Positions 1 through 12,125 of a DNA stretch of 64,000 bases are shown one piece after another (the stretch's first letter is position 1; every line of letters begins with the position of its first letter). Position numbers and translations under genes: made by a program. Source of the DNA: Asterella californica (lineage: Eukaryota > Streptophyta > Marchantiopsida > Marchantiales > Aytoniaceae); contig JAYKYS010000136.1 of NCBI GenBank assembly GCA_036924285.1, positions 1 through 64,000 of the forward strand, in the 5' to 3' direction. The notes under the pieces were generated by a model. It worked only from the letters and a program-made list of their open reading frames with translations. It made no database searches and was not told the origin of the DNA.

Positions 1-202
1 TACACGAAGAATTGCTGTGCTGCAGCAGCATGCATGCTGATTTCAGCAGGTGTGTATCTCAGCACAACACTGGTGTTGCATCCTGATGCTACATGACAGT
101 AGTGGGGCAAAGCAGCCTTGAGTTCACATATGATCAAGTTCAAGCAGGCCATCTGTGACGTGATGGAAGATCATTTGACCTGCCAAACTTTGACGGGGTC
201 AA

Positions 203-961
203 TCATATACTGTGCACACACAACCTGAAGCAGAGCACATCCTGTCGCATGTGATTGCCCAGGTTTTGGCATTTCAGCTCACCTGCAGCTTGACTAAAGT
301 TTACAAACTGGCCAACCTCGCCCTGCCATTGCTTGGCAACTTGCAGGTAGTGCTGAGCTGCATCTCCCTGGGCGGGGTCTGCTGGGGCCTGCCACACAAC
401 CACCTCCCACTCTGAGGGGTCTGGCAGTCCCTGAAGGAAGGTGTCCAGCACGCTGCCATTATGTGCTGCCAGACATAAGAACACTTTTCTGACTGTGCTG
501 CTCTGCGGACTGGTGCTTCTTGACGTCACGCTACTGAAGTCTGCTTGCTCTGGATCCACTTGAGTTGATGGTAGAGAAGCAAGCTGAGTGTCCCTGGCGA
601 CGAGGTGTTTGCTGTGTGTGTGGCTATTTGAAGAAGGTGTTGCTTGTACTGGAGTGTGGGGTGATGCCGGTGACCCTGACTGGAATGATCCTGATTGGCT
701 GAGGTCTGAATCTTTGTGAAGAGATCGTGGAGATAGCAATATTGCATTCTTGTCTTGCTGGTCTGAAGGCACCATAGGGGACATTGTATCCTGCTTTTGT
801 GCAGGACTGCTAGCTGTGGGGACACTTTGAGGATTGGAGGAGTCTTGAAGCACGCCATAGGAAGCAGTTCTGGAGGGGCTCTGTGAAATGGGGAGGTGTT
901 GTAGGCCTGCAATGTATGTCTGGATGCCAGTCTCCCAGATGTGGCTAGAGTCAAAGGACAC
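203..961 (-). CDS. unidentified exon block, Ser/Pro-rich
   Basis: This is an open frame of about 250 codons. Its upstream end is probably a splice acceptor near 985, because a pyrimidine tract with CTGCAG precedes a possible continuation of the frame. The first ~150 residues are low-complexity (Ser, Pro, Gln, Thr) and probably disordered. The last ~80 residues look folded, with a motif reading PSEWEVVVWQAPADPAQ and then QHYLQVAKQWQG. I do not recognise the family. It may be the 3' part of the beta-propeller gene to its right or a separate gene running off the left edge. No start codon or final stop can be assigned. Confidence 0.3.
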   Translation of the reverse strand: MSFDSSHIWETGIQTYIAGLQHLPISQSPSRTASYGVLQDSSNPQSVPTASSPAQKQDTMSPMVPSDQQDKNAILLSPRSLHKDSDLSQSGSFQSGSPASPHTPVQATPSSNSHTHSKHLVARDTQLASLPSTQVDPEQADFSSVTSRSTSPQSSTVRKVFLCLAAHNGSVLDTFLQGLPDPSEWEVVVWQAPADPAQGDAAQHYLQVAKQWQGEVGQFVNFSQAAGELKCQNLGNHMRQDVLCFRLCVHSI

Positions 962-1197
962 GTACCGACCTGCAGACCATCAACACCACTTGCAGCACCA
1001 CAATTATATGGTTTGCCAGCAGCGTGCAAGATCATACAGGTCCCAGCAATCCTGATCAAGCATAAGTTATCATGCCAAGGTCAACGAACTGCATCACGCT
1101 GTTGGTCCTGTCAGCACGATGAGCAAGTGCACTGTGCTGTGAGTCCTGTCAGTCTACACTGCACTGGCTTTATAACATGTTCCATTGGACCAACAAG

Positions 1198-1345
1198 CAG
1201 CAGACACCATAGGTCTACAGCAGACACCATAGGTCTATGATGACACCCCGCTTTTGGCTGAACTAGAGGGCAGCAATAATGTCATCCTACTTTTGGCTGA
1301 AGTAGAGGGTAACAATGATGACACTCTGCTGTTGGCCGAGCTGCA
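1198..1345. repeat. short tandem repeats
   Basis: Two adjacent copies of an 18-bp unit (CAGACACCATAGGTCTA plus a spacer) are followed by about 2.7 degenerate copies of a ~40-bp unit. Each copy of the longer unit carries the core TTTTGGCTGAACTAGAGGG or a close variant, followed by a GATGACAC-like block. The array lies just beyond the last recognisable exon of the beta-propeller gene, so it may be in its 3' flank or UTR. Confidence 0.7.
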
Positions 1346-4300
1346 CAGCGCAGCATGCAGTGCTGCTCACCATCTGGGGTAAAATGGGTGTGCAGCCCCC
1401 TCCTGCCTGTCTCAGGCGAGGGCCAGTTGGCTTCCCCAAAGGTGCTCACAACAAAAGCAGTGTTAGCCTCCAGGTCCCAGACATACACCTTGCGTGGATT
1501 CTCAAAACTGTCACAGACCACATACCTGCATCCAACACACCCACATCAGGAGTTTGCCTGCATAACTTTGTCATAGCAAATGCTCCGGAACCAAAAGTGA
1601 CAAGGAGGGAACAATCAGTGCTGTCTTAGGCCTGTGCCAAGCCCAGATGCTGCACCATCATGAACCAATGCAGCCTGCCTCGAGAAGAGCATGGTAAGCA
1701 GCTCGTGAGCCAAAGCAGACAGCGCGAAGTGTATCTAAATGCACCAAGCACGACCTCCCAACAAGTTTCTCCTCCAGCCCTGGTATGCTCCACCCCCAAC
1801 CCTAAACCCCGTCCAATACAATCTTGCCCCCTCCACCTGCACTCCTGAGCCCACCCCAATTTGCTTTGCCGGGTGGAAGTGTTGTGTGCAGGGGGATCTT
1901 GCTCATTCATGGCATGAGTGTGGTGCTTCATGCTTTTGCAGGTCACTTTTCCCCTTCCCCTGCTCCTAGAACCTGATCCTGATTACCACCTGCTTAATCA
2001 AACAGAATATGCCTCCCCCCCTCTTCTCACAAGTGCAAGCATTACATGTGACCTGTTATGGTGTGGATAGAATTTGCAGGGGCCAGCGTCTGTCTTGGCA
2101 ATGGGGGCCGGCTTGCTGAGCTTCTGCACACCCTTGCCGACATCCACCAGGTAGGTTGTGGAGTTTTCAGAAATGATGAGGTTGCTCCGACTGCCATAGT
2201 CAAGGCCGCAGGATGCCCACTCACTAGGGGCACTCTCCACAGGTTACTGCCATCTAAGTTAATGGTCATGATGTACCTGCAGCAAGCAATCCCGGGTAGT
2301 GCTGTCAGTTAGTGGACTGCATGCGAGGAAGTGACAAACTCGAGAGCTCATAGCTGTTGCAGGGTCCTACCTCTTGGCGCAAGTCTGTTATCATGGCAGC
2401 AACAAGGATGGCCTCTTGTGCGGAACTGCTGTCATCTGTGTATATGATGAGGAAAGCATGTCCAGTGAGCCACGCGTTCCGGTATTGCTAGATAATTGAG
2501 CAGCAAACAGAAGGTCTTGCAGGCATGCTCGTGCATTGCCCAAGAGCTTTAAATTCAAGAGCAATCTCAGCCAGAGCCAACACCCAATGCCTCAGCATGT
2601 AATCAAACAGGCAATGATACTTGTCTTGTTTACTGCGTAGAGAACTGCAGACTGCGCTTTTGCACCCACAGACTAGCTGCTCACCCAGACTGACTTGTGG
2701 GCAGTAAGACACGTGGTTTCATGCCGACTTTTGTCTAGTCAGGGCTTCGCAAAGGCTAGAATATACTTGGGGTGGAATGGCGCTTCTGAAAGACATGTTG
2801 CAGGGTGAATGAGTAAAGCTCATGAGCAACATTGCTTTGGTGAGTAGAATGGAGTGACAAATTAGGGGATGCTGGAGGATGGAGTTGAGTAGGGTTGCAG
2901 GACAGGCTTCAGAAGGACTTACGTGCGGTTGGGGTGGAACAGGGCCGGGCTGCAGAGAGTAGTGTGGTACTTGAAAACAATGCTGCTGCCCTCGGCATTG
3001 AAGGTTGCTGAGGAAATGTAGCCAAAGCAATGATGTGGATCAGTCCAATAGTCTCCTACAAGAAAAAGGGAACGACCAAAGTCAACGCTGGCAACATTCA
3101 TGCTACATGTGCTTCATCACCTGCCCAAAGTAGTACGCTGGGTTGCTAATCTACTGCATTGTTTCAAAAGAAGAGCTCTGAAAAGTTAGTCCAGGCTTGG
3201 TATGCTTCATGGCAGCTTGCAGCGCTGTCTGCAGATAGGGTCCTGTACTTTTTAGTGGTGATGATGAGTTTGAAAGCTGAGCCATTGATCATGGTGGAAC
3301 TTAGGACTGGACAAACCAGTAACCTGCAGTTTGACAGCTTCCTGCAAGCAACATGGCAAACTGCTTGCACAGCTTTGCTTAGGTGTCTTGAGTCGTCATG
3401 GGAAATGTAAGAAAGAAAACCCCTCTTCTCCTCAGCTCCTGGTGAGCTAAGCACTAACAGGGCAGCTCTTGTCTATATCTGTAGCTGTGTCAAGGCCAGT
3501 CTGCGACATTGTCTTTGTAACTGTAGTTGTTATAACAAGCGGACTAGCAACAAGAAACCCCTTGCAGCTTTGAGTATAGGCACATACAGGGCAGCTCTTG
3601 TCTGTACCTGTGGTTGTGTTGTAAGGCAATGCAGTGAATGGGTCTTTGGCTCTGGAGAGTGGCCCTCTGTGCAGCTGATGTGACAATTTGGCAATCGAGA
3701 TGAGCAGCTTGGCTTCCTTTGTAGGTATGTCCAGCAGCCAGAGCCCATCATTCCTGGGCTGCCTGTTCAGCTGCTTATAGTGTGGCACAGCATGCATGTC
3801 CCCATATCCCAAACCTGCAAGACAGCTGTACCGTCAGACAACAGTGTTTTCCTGCTGTGCAAACAGATTAGGTGGGAAACACACCCTCCCATAAGAGCAA
3901 AAGGGCGCTGCAACAGGCCTACAACCTGACAGAACGCAAGCATAACTCTGCCAATCATGCTGTTTAGAACAGCTCTACAGAAGGAACATGAAGGGACAGG
4001 TGCTGTTGCTTCATGTGCCTTTGCAGGGCCTTCCTGAAACAAAATTCGGTAACGGGCCCTGGCAGGGGCGCCTCTGCCTGGTTGATCGTCTTCACTTTGA
4101 CATAGACACTCAAAAGCAGCTTGTGATCCCTCCAGGACATGCAGTATAAGGGTCTGCAGTGTTGACTGGTCTGAGCTGCAGCACATGATCCACTGCCGAA
4201 CAGGGGAGGAGGAGCAGGGCCTGCTCAGAAGGACATAATGCAAAGGGTTTGATTTAATTGCTGTCTACCCTGCCGAAGGGCTTATCTGTAGTGCGCACAG

Positions 4301-5990
4301 CAGGCAACACAGCAGGCAAGATGAAACAAGATTTGCAACATGCACATCAGGCAGACAGTGCAAGATCTGCCACGCGAAAATTGAGCATCACCTGCTTCAA
4401 CAGCATCCAGGCGGTCGAAAGCAAATGATGTGGCCTTCTGGCCGTCTGGAGACACAGCATAAACGGCCTTGGCAAAACGTGCATCCTTTGCTGCTGCTCC
4501 ACATCAAACACCACAGAGCAAAGCTGGTCAGCTTGCATGTCTGTCTGTGCATATATGCCCCTGTGGCTGTCAGGCTTGTCTTTGGAAGTCTCGGCGTGCA
4601 TGGTGCGCATGTAACGCTGTTCTGCTGCCATCGAGTTGGCTTCAAAAGCTTCCTGCATCAGATGCAACAGGAGCGTGAAGCAGGTACGTGGTATCTGCAT
4701 GGTAGATATGCAGTTAATATGTCGGGTGTGTGATGCAAAGGTAGAGAGCAGCATTAAAATAGGATGATGCCTTGAGCATGATTGCCTTAGCTGTGCAGAG
4801 GATGCAATGGGCTTGTAACTGGTTGCCTTGAGTGTGTTGTGCTAAGCACAAGCCAGAGAACTTCATGCAACTCTGATCTCCGCATATTTCAAAGATGTAC
4901 ATATGTGTCTGGGGAAAAGAGATGCTCACAGGACTGCCAGTACAGAGCTGCTTCAGCAACACAAAGACAGATGTAGCTTGACCTTCCTCATAGAATCAAA
5001 GAACACAACACACACCGCACTTTGAATGTCACACGGATGTCTGCCGCGCCAACAAAAACCCAATAGCAAATGGCGACCTGTATGCTGGCTAAGCAACAGA
5101 CCTGTACGTCCAGGCTCATTGCAAGCTTGCGGCTGGTCTGCAGGACTGCCTGCTGACAGCCACGGTCGTTGAAGACCACAAGGTGAGTGGAGGGCCCCAG
5201 CCACTGCAAACGGCTGCCCAGCTGCAAGTTCCAGGCTGAGCTGGTTGTGAGGTAGGTCCAGTTCCAGCCTGTTATCTCAGTGGACAAGGAACTGCCTGCA
5301 CACACCCACACACGCGCGCGGTCATATACAGCTGCTGAGGAAGCACAGGAGAAGAACCTGTGCATTGATGGCAGTCACGGTCAGTACGTATGTTGCTCAA
5401 CTTGGTGTAAGCGCAGTGATAGTGCCTCAGTTATATTGGTGTTAGACCTAGTGTCTCGACATTCCAAGTGCTTGTCACTGAAGGTGCAAGCCACAACGTC
5501 CATCGTCTGCAGTTTTGGTGGGTCTTGGTGGGACTTGTATTTTGGCACAGAGCTACTCCATTGGCTGGTGGGGGAAGCTGGGACATTGAGGAAATGGGGT
5601 AACTCACACAATGTCCACCCTAGCACAAAGATATCTCGTAGCTTGAACATGGCATATCGGCTCGCATTCCTGCTTAGCCTTATGTCACAGACCCCATGCT
5701 CGCACGCGCTGTTGCACACCAAAGCTACATAACACAGACAAGGAAGCCACAGCCGTCAGGTCCATCTGTCAACACCACAGACACAGCCAAAACTACCTGC
5801 TGTAAAGTTGGTGTAGCCAATCTCCTGAACAAGGCGGGAGCGTGACCCCTCCAGCATCTCTTGCACTCCCCCAACATCAGCACGCTGACTCAGCAGCAGT
5901 CTGCCATCTGCGCTCCAGGGGCTGACGTCACTGTGGCTCCAGTAGTGGTGCAACGTCCTGCTGTCTGTCACCATTGCTATCTGCATACAC
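1290..5990 (-). CDS. TolB-like six-bladed beta-propeller protein (multi-exon, boundaries approximate)
   Basis: Several minus-strand exons carry propeller-blade motifs resembling the bacterial oligogalacturonate-lyase/TolB-like family. An exon near 5790-5985 contains TLHHYWSHSDVSPWSADGR. An exon at about 5102-5268 contains LQWLGPSTHLVVFNDRG. An exon near 4393-4475 contains AVYAVSPDGQKATSFAFDR. An exon at about 3611-3813 contains NDGLWLLDIPTKEAKLLIS. Later exon-like segments contain NLDGSNLW (about 2269) and GLHTHFTPDG (about 1400). These S/T-P-D-G turns and [LI]W-x-[LIV]-D strands are typical of the fold. The start codon, several junctions and the 3' end are not resolved. No signal peptide could be placed and the substrate is unknown. 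It could also be two neighbouring genes. Confidence 0.45.
3458..3620. repeat. partial duplication around a splice donor
   Basis: A ~34-bp segment beginning ACAGGGCAGCTCTTGTCT occurs at 3458-3491 and, with a few differences, at 3587-3620. The right-hand copy overlaps the putative splice donor of a propeller exon on the minus strand. The left-hand copy lies 129 bp downstream, inside the following intron. Confidence 0.6.
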
Positions 5991-6293
5991 CATGCAACCA
6001 TCCTAGTCAATGTGATGGGCCTGTGCGTCGGTCAAATGCTACAAATGCAGCAAGAGGGTGATAGTCCCAGGCAGAGCTGCAGCTGTCTGCAAGTCAATAC
6101 GCACTCTCCAGACGAAACAACATCATATGAGCTGCCAATGCATGCTGAGATCTTCCAGTAGCTTTCACAAACAAGCTCAAGCATATTGCACCATTTCATG
6201 CGGTTGGCTGAAGTCCAGAAAGGTTGGGTAACAAATAGAACTGACATATGCATTGCATCCTGCATGTGCATCCAGATAGAAAGCAGGGGCCCT

Positions 6294-9200
6294 TCAGCAA
6301 CCCTTTGAGGAGGAGAAAAAGGAGCCTGGCAGAATTGATGCAAGCACCATCAGGCTGTATGGGCAAGAGGTGACGCACACCTGTAGCGGCATGACCTTGT
6401 GGGGAGCAGTATGAGCTGCAGGCCTGCCTCTCTGCCTGCCCAGCTGCCGTGCCTTGGCCAGCAGGTCGTTCTCATAAGGACACTGTGACAGTCGGTGGTG
6501 TAGATAGGCCATCTGCCCTGCTGTCTCCACCTGAAAGCCAAGTCACCGCATGCTCATGGTCTTGTACATGACATGGAAGCCGCTCAAAGCACATTTTTTG
6601 CTTGCTGTGCATGATAGACCTGTTCCCTTCTGAATCTGGATCTGAATCAGCTTTGCACAGCACCAAATGGCAGTGGTGCGCAATGCTCAACATGGACACA
6701 ATCGGCTTCTGTGAAGTGTTTGACAGAAACCACATGTGTGTATTGCGATCCCACCAAATGGATCTGCTGCAAATTACTAAGAATGTGACTTTTAGCAGAT
6801 CACAACATGCGGCCAGAACCTTGTACCATATCATGTCAACACCATAATCGATGAACTCAATTGAGCGCATCACTGTAGGGCAGGATCAGCAGGAGGACTG
6901 ACTCCTTGCCAGGCATAAGCATGCACAATATGTTGAGCTGCCAAACAAAGTCTGTGACTGCTGCTATATGGGCAGGCTTGAGTGCGGGGTACCTTATGGA
7001 GGATGAGCCAGCCGCTGCACATGTCCTGCATGGTTCTCATCTGCACATGGCGGGAGGGCCCTTTGGAGTCGTCATCTGCCATCCTGCATGCAACACACCA
7101 TGTGCCACTTGTCATGCTCCCAAACCAAACACAGCAACAATGGAACGAAGAACGTCTTCACCTCCTTCATGTCACCAAGAATTTATGAAGAGACACAGCC
7201 CTTTGTCAATTGCTTATAGACGGGTGTGGAATTGCAGCCATAGGGTGTTTGTAGGTGTCATAGGACAGCTAATGCACAAAGCCCAGACCTTAAAACTGAT
7301 TGGCCTTCAAAACCTCTTACAGACTGTTGTTCTGCTTTTGTCAACAGCTGAGTGACAGGGAGGCGGTTGGTCGTAAGCATACAAGTTCACTGCTTGCAAT
7401 GAAGCTGCTGGCTTTGCAGTCAACACTTCATACTTGCAACAGCCTTTATACTGCATACTGACAGCCAAGCATGCAGGGTGCCTGGACCAACTGCTTACCA
7501 GCCCCTTGACATCTACTAACAGTGAATCCAGCGTAGCCTGGCGCTTTCAGACAGGGGGTTGGGATGGGGGAGTTTGAACACAAAGGGCTGGTCAATACAG
7601 ACGTTTCCACATGCAAGCAAGCCTCCACGTGAGCGCAAGAATGAAAGCAAGAGTTACAGGTACATCTACAGGGCAGGCTTACATGTAGAAGCAGCAGCCT
7701 CCAGCAAGCGGCCCGCACTTTGGGGTGGGCAATGTGGCGCAGCTGCATGCCCATTACCCAGAAGCCAAAGGTGGCGTCCTCATTGGGCATCAGCTTCAGG
7801 GGAGCAATGCTATTCAGCTCATGCAGCTTCTGTGCCACATCGAATGAAAAGGCGTACCTGTGCGCACGACCAAACACTGCATACACAGTCAAGGCACTGG
7901 GTACAGCAATCCAACCTTGGGTACAGTAGTGGGTACTGTAACCCAGTTGCTCCAAAAGCATCTGTGACAAGAAAGCAATGATCAAAGTTGGCATAGTTGT
8001 TTAATGGGCATGTTACACAAATCAGCACGAGAGTGGCCTACGTGAGTGTGTGCACATCTGCATATCTGATACTATGCAACCATGAGTGCTTGCATTGGCA
8101 TGCCCGTCCTACCTTGTAACCATGCACATTTGCTTCACAAAAGCAGATCATGACATTTGTGCTGTCCTCACCCGCCACCAAGCATGTATGGCACATACTC
8201 TTTGAGCCCAGTCAGCTGAAAGTACTCCAAGTTGCTCCACTTACTGTCCTCCTCGGTGATGACCACTCCATTCCGCTTCTCCTGCCCAAAATAGACTCTC
8301 TCGTTTTCACAGTCTGGATTGAGACACAAGCCTTGCAGCACAGCCACAAGTGCTGTGCAGCTGACATAGGCATCATCATCCGTCTTCAGCACAAACTGGG
8401 GCTTTGCGTGGATGGCCACCCACTGCGCCACATCATAGCATCATGTCAGGTCATGGCTGCGTTGTCTTGACATGCATGTGGATGCCGACTCTGTTGCTGC
8501 CTTATCCAGGCAGCAGATGCATGCTGCAGATGGAGGGGAGCAATGTATAGGTCAGGCTTTGCAGCTGAAGGGCATAATGCATGCAGATAGGCACAGTAAA
8601 CAGTATGTCACAACAGCAGCATGTCAGGCTGGCCTAGCTTACACGGACATGCCGTTGCAAGCCTGTGCATAATGCAGGCCTATACAGAATCAATAAGCAA
8701 GTCTATGCACACACCACATGCATGCCTTTTGCTCGACCATGTGCACAGGGCATGCAATTGCAGATAACACTGACCTGGATGAATGCAAAGGTCTTGTACA
8801 CTATGGAGCGGTAGTCTGTGGTGGTGCCGCCTTGAACAAAGATGATATCATGAAATAGGTCACTCTCTCTCTGGACATCAATGTTGCGTTCCTTCTCATA
8901 CAGTACAAACTTGACAATCACAGAGGGGGGCGCTGCAGCCATCCAAGTCTCACGCAAAGCTGTCCTTCTATCTGCGCAGGCACGTGCTGTATAAAAAGGT
9001 GCCTTGTGCGGGACTCAAAACTTGTAATGGCACATACGTGTAGACCAATGGCATTGCGACAACACAATGGTCGCTGTCAACGCAGCTACGATGACATGCA
9101 GGTTACAATTGTATTTGCCGTACATGTATGGTATGGCGGCAAACAGGGTAAGCAACATGTGAATGAATGTCTGCATCAGCCTGAGTGATGCAGAGATCAG

Positions 9201-9731
9201 GCTGTCCTTAGCCTCAAAGTGCAAGGCAAAAGTTCTGGCACACCTATATTTCTAGCTACCGAAAGTACACCCACGAACAGGAAAGGCCTCAAAGTTGCTG
9301 GTGCTGGGACCACACCATCCTGTATTGGCCGCGTAGGGCCGTGTAAGTCAATGGCATGCTTCTGAGCATTTGCTGGTTGTACATCAGTGTGATTGTCAAA
9401 CATTTGAAGCTGCTGCTGCATCCGCCTATGTCTGCCTGGACCTTCTGAGTCTCCATTTCAATATCATATGCAAAACCAAGCCTGCAGACAAGATCAGTGT
9501 TGTGTCGGGCAGCTGCAAGGATTGTCAGTAACGATGGAATCATCAAATTCCGCAGGGCTACCTTTGCTGATTGGATGAGTGCCCACAAATCCAGTCATTG
9601 TAGCTGCCAGTGCGGGCACTGCTGAGTGTTGACTGAAAGGAGCTAAGAGGCAGAATCCAAAGCGATGCAAGCAGCGACCCAACAAACAGAAACCAAGGCA
9701 AGCGGTCGGCAGCCCTAGGTTTCTTGGCCAT
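6294..9731 (-). CDS. beta-1,3-galactosyltransferase, GT31 family
   Basis: This looks like a Golgi type II membrane glycosyltransferase that adds a beta-1,3-linked sugar from a UDP donor. The start at 9731 gives a short basic N-terminus (MAKKPRAADR) followed by a hydrophobic signal anchor (LPWFLFVGSLLASLWILPL). Later exons hold the GT31 landmarks in order. FLFVGVLSVARN is near 9260. The exon at 8775-8971 has RRTALRETWM and RESDLFHDIIF. An exon ending near 8175 has the metal-binding DDD in FVLKTDDDAYV, then YMLGGG. The exon at ~7686-7857 has NEDATFGFWVMGM (the ED-x-x-x-G motif). The exon at ~6988-7092 ends with WLILHK. The last exon (6294-6530) joins in phase. The exon 1 to exon 2 junction is unresolved, and acceptor and sugar specificity cannot be read. 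Confidence 0.8.
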
Positions 9732-11574
9732 GCAGTGTTGCTAACGTACCAGCTGCAGCACCTAGCGCGCTCAAGCAATATGCAGTAGGGGCTTGACGTG
9801 ACGCTCGCCGATCAAACTGCGCACAGGTCAGCACGGCGGCACAAGGTGCGATGGATGGTCAACGAACGCAAATATACATCAATGTTGGCGCATACGGCTC
9901 TGCATTCATGCTGTAGTAGCAGAGCACGCGACAAATTCGACCTCACCGGGCGTGATCTCTCCTGCCAGGTGGGTGAAGGCCGAGCTGCTATGACGGATGC
10001 ACCGCCAAGTGCCATCTGTTACGTGCAGCGAACATGTGTATATTAAAGCAATTGAGAAAACCATACACATGTCCATCTTTCCGAGTTCGCGTGCGTTGCC
10101 TGATCCACCCTTCCGAGAGAATTGACTGTCGCATTTCAAACTAAACCAGTCGAGGCCATGTGGCGCTGATGGCGCTGATTCCTTTGCTCAACCTGTGACG
10201 CTACTGCATACTGATAGTCACATCATTCAGCCAGCTAAGCACTCTAACCAAGCCATGAGCAATGGTGTATTACCAAATCTGATGTCAATACAGGTATCAT
10301 GAACATGCAAATGCCAGGTTCAGTGCGCACTGAACCTGGACGCATGCGCCCAACTAATTATAAAGGCAGGGCCTTTGAAATTCAGCATGAGGCCTGGGTT
10401 TGGCTTGCAGTGCTGGCCACCATGGTGGCTCTTGGGCCATGCAGGCTTGTGCAAACCAATATCACATACATCATCATACCCGTTGATGCTGCAGCTCTGT
10501 CAGTGCATTGCATGTGCAGTCCGAAATTAATGATTGAGCTCCATGAGGGGAGTCAAGGAAAGTATTGGTCTTTCTCAAGTTGACATCTGTAAAAACGTTC
10601 CCAGAGCCACCAAGTCCAGATGTATAGACTGTACTGTGTAGAAGCATGTCATTGAGCTGATTTGCAGCAAACTTGAGGCCTGTCCTTGTGAGGTTATGTA
10701 ACAAAAGCTGCTTGAATAAGAGTTCAATGGATGCTCAAGATCTTAAGACTACTCTGGTTGACTCAAGTAACGGTTACTATATCAGTGTGACATGCAAAGG
10801 CCGAATATTCAAATATGTCTCCAGAAGAGGCTATCTGCTCAGCATGTTATGCCTGCTGTTGGTGAATGGTATATATGCGTGCAGCAACAACCCTGAGGTG
10901 AGATACATCGTTTGCCACAGGAGATTTCACAATTTCGTTTCCTCGGCCTACAAAACATTTACTCTGTACCTTGCACTGTCTGCTTCCAAGTCTCTGTGCA
11001 AAACGCGCTCAAGTGCTAAAGCCGTGGTGAGCGCCCGAAGCAAACAAGAACCGTGTGATCCATATAGATTATATATATTTCTACAGGCACTCTGACCTGC
11101 AGCGAGCTGTAAGAAATGATCTGATCTAAACTTTCAGCCAGTGTGATATCATGACTGATAATCACGTGTACAAAAATATTGGGCTGACCAAGATCGTGAT
11201 CATGCACAACTGGTAAAAGAGGCAGGGTGCATCATAGACTGTGCCTGTTCACTTCTCCCGAACAGGCGTAGAACATGTTGTACAGGCCGACACCTATTTC
11301 AAGTGTGGCATTTTGCATTTCTGGATCTCGTCATCTGCAGCTGCGTCGCTACCTCTGCAAACTCGCCAGCAAGGCTTCGGCGTCAGCTTTGTGGCAGCAT
11401 GCAGTGATGAAGCTTTGACGCCTCTCTCTATGCCTTAAAAGAGAGTTGGCTGTCTGTTTGGGGATTTTGGGGCAGACTTTGGGGAAGACCTTAGGGCAGA
11501 CACTGGAGGAGACCAGCTCGAGCACAGCCTAGACCTCGAGCTGGATCATGATCTCGACTACAGACTGGACTATG

Positions 11575-11818
11575 AGCAAAGTTATTGGCTGGTCAGAAAC
11601 ATTTTCTTGGACCACATGCCAGGTCATGGACAACCATCTGAACATGAGGCAGAGCGCAGCCAGGAGAACAGCAACCCTGAAACTGTGTAACACAGACAAG
11701 ACTGTGGGCAAAGCTATCGGTTGGATGACAGAAACATCCCCTTGGACCACAAGCCAGGTCATGAACGAAAACAGGCAGAGCACGCAGATAACCACCCCGA
11801 AACTGCAAACAACATAGC
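11575..11818. repeat. diverged ~131-bp tandem duplication
   Basis: Two head-to-tail copies start near 11577 and 11708. Shared blocks include GCAAAG(T/C)TAT(T/C)GG, CTTGGACCACA(T/A)GCCAGG and CC(T/C)GAAACTG. On the plus strand both copies stay open in one frame, with IGW, SWTT/PWTT and QVM recurring. On the minus strand the same DNA reads as a hydrophobic segment. I do not recognise any protein, and the reading may be fortuitous. Confidence 0.7.
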
Positions 11819-11865
11819 TGGCCACGAAGTTGTGGCTGTGATAGCCATGGCTATGTGTACTGAAG

Positions 11866-12125
11866 ACCCTGGCAGCACAGACAGCGGAATGGCAACCCTT
11901 CCTCTGTCCGCTATGTCAGAGAGGATGCTAACATAGGTAGCAGATACACAAATCGCGTGAAGAACAACAGCACAGACAGCAGGAATCAGAATGCTCACTC
12001 TGTTGACTGTACTTGCAGGGACATGGACATACCTAACAGCATCACACACAAGATCAAACATGGCAGCACAGACAGCGGGATTCAGGACGATGCCTCTATT
12101 AGCCGTGTCAGCAGAGGTTCTACAT
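11866..12125. repeat. three degenerate ~93-bp tandem repeats
   Basis: Copies begin near 11870, 11965 and 12060, each opening with the block AGCACAGACAGC(G/A)GG. The period is about 93-95 bp, close to a multiple of three. On the minus strand this gives a repeat of about 31 residues rich in Ala, Val and Ile, open across all three copies. No known domain was recognised. Confidence 0.65.
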
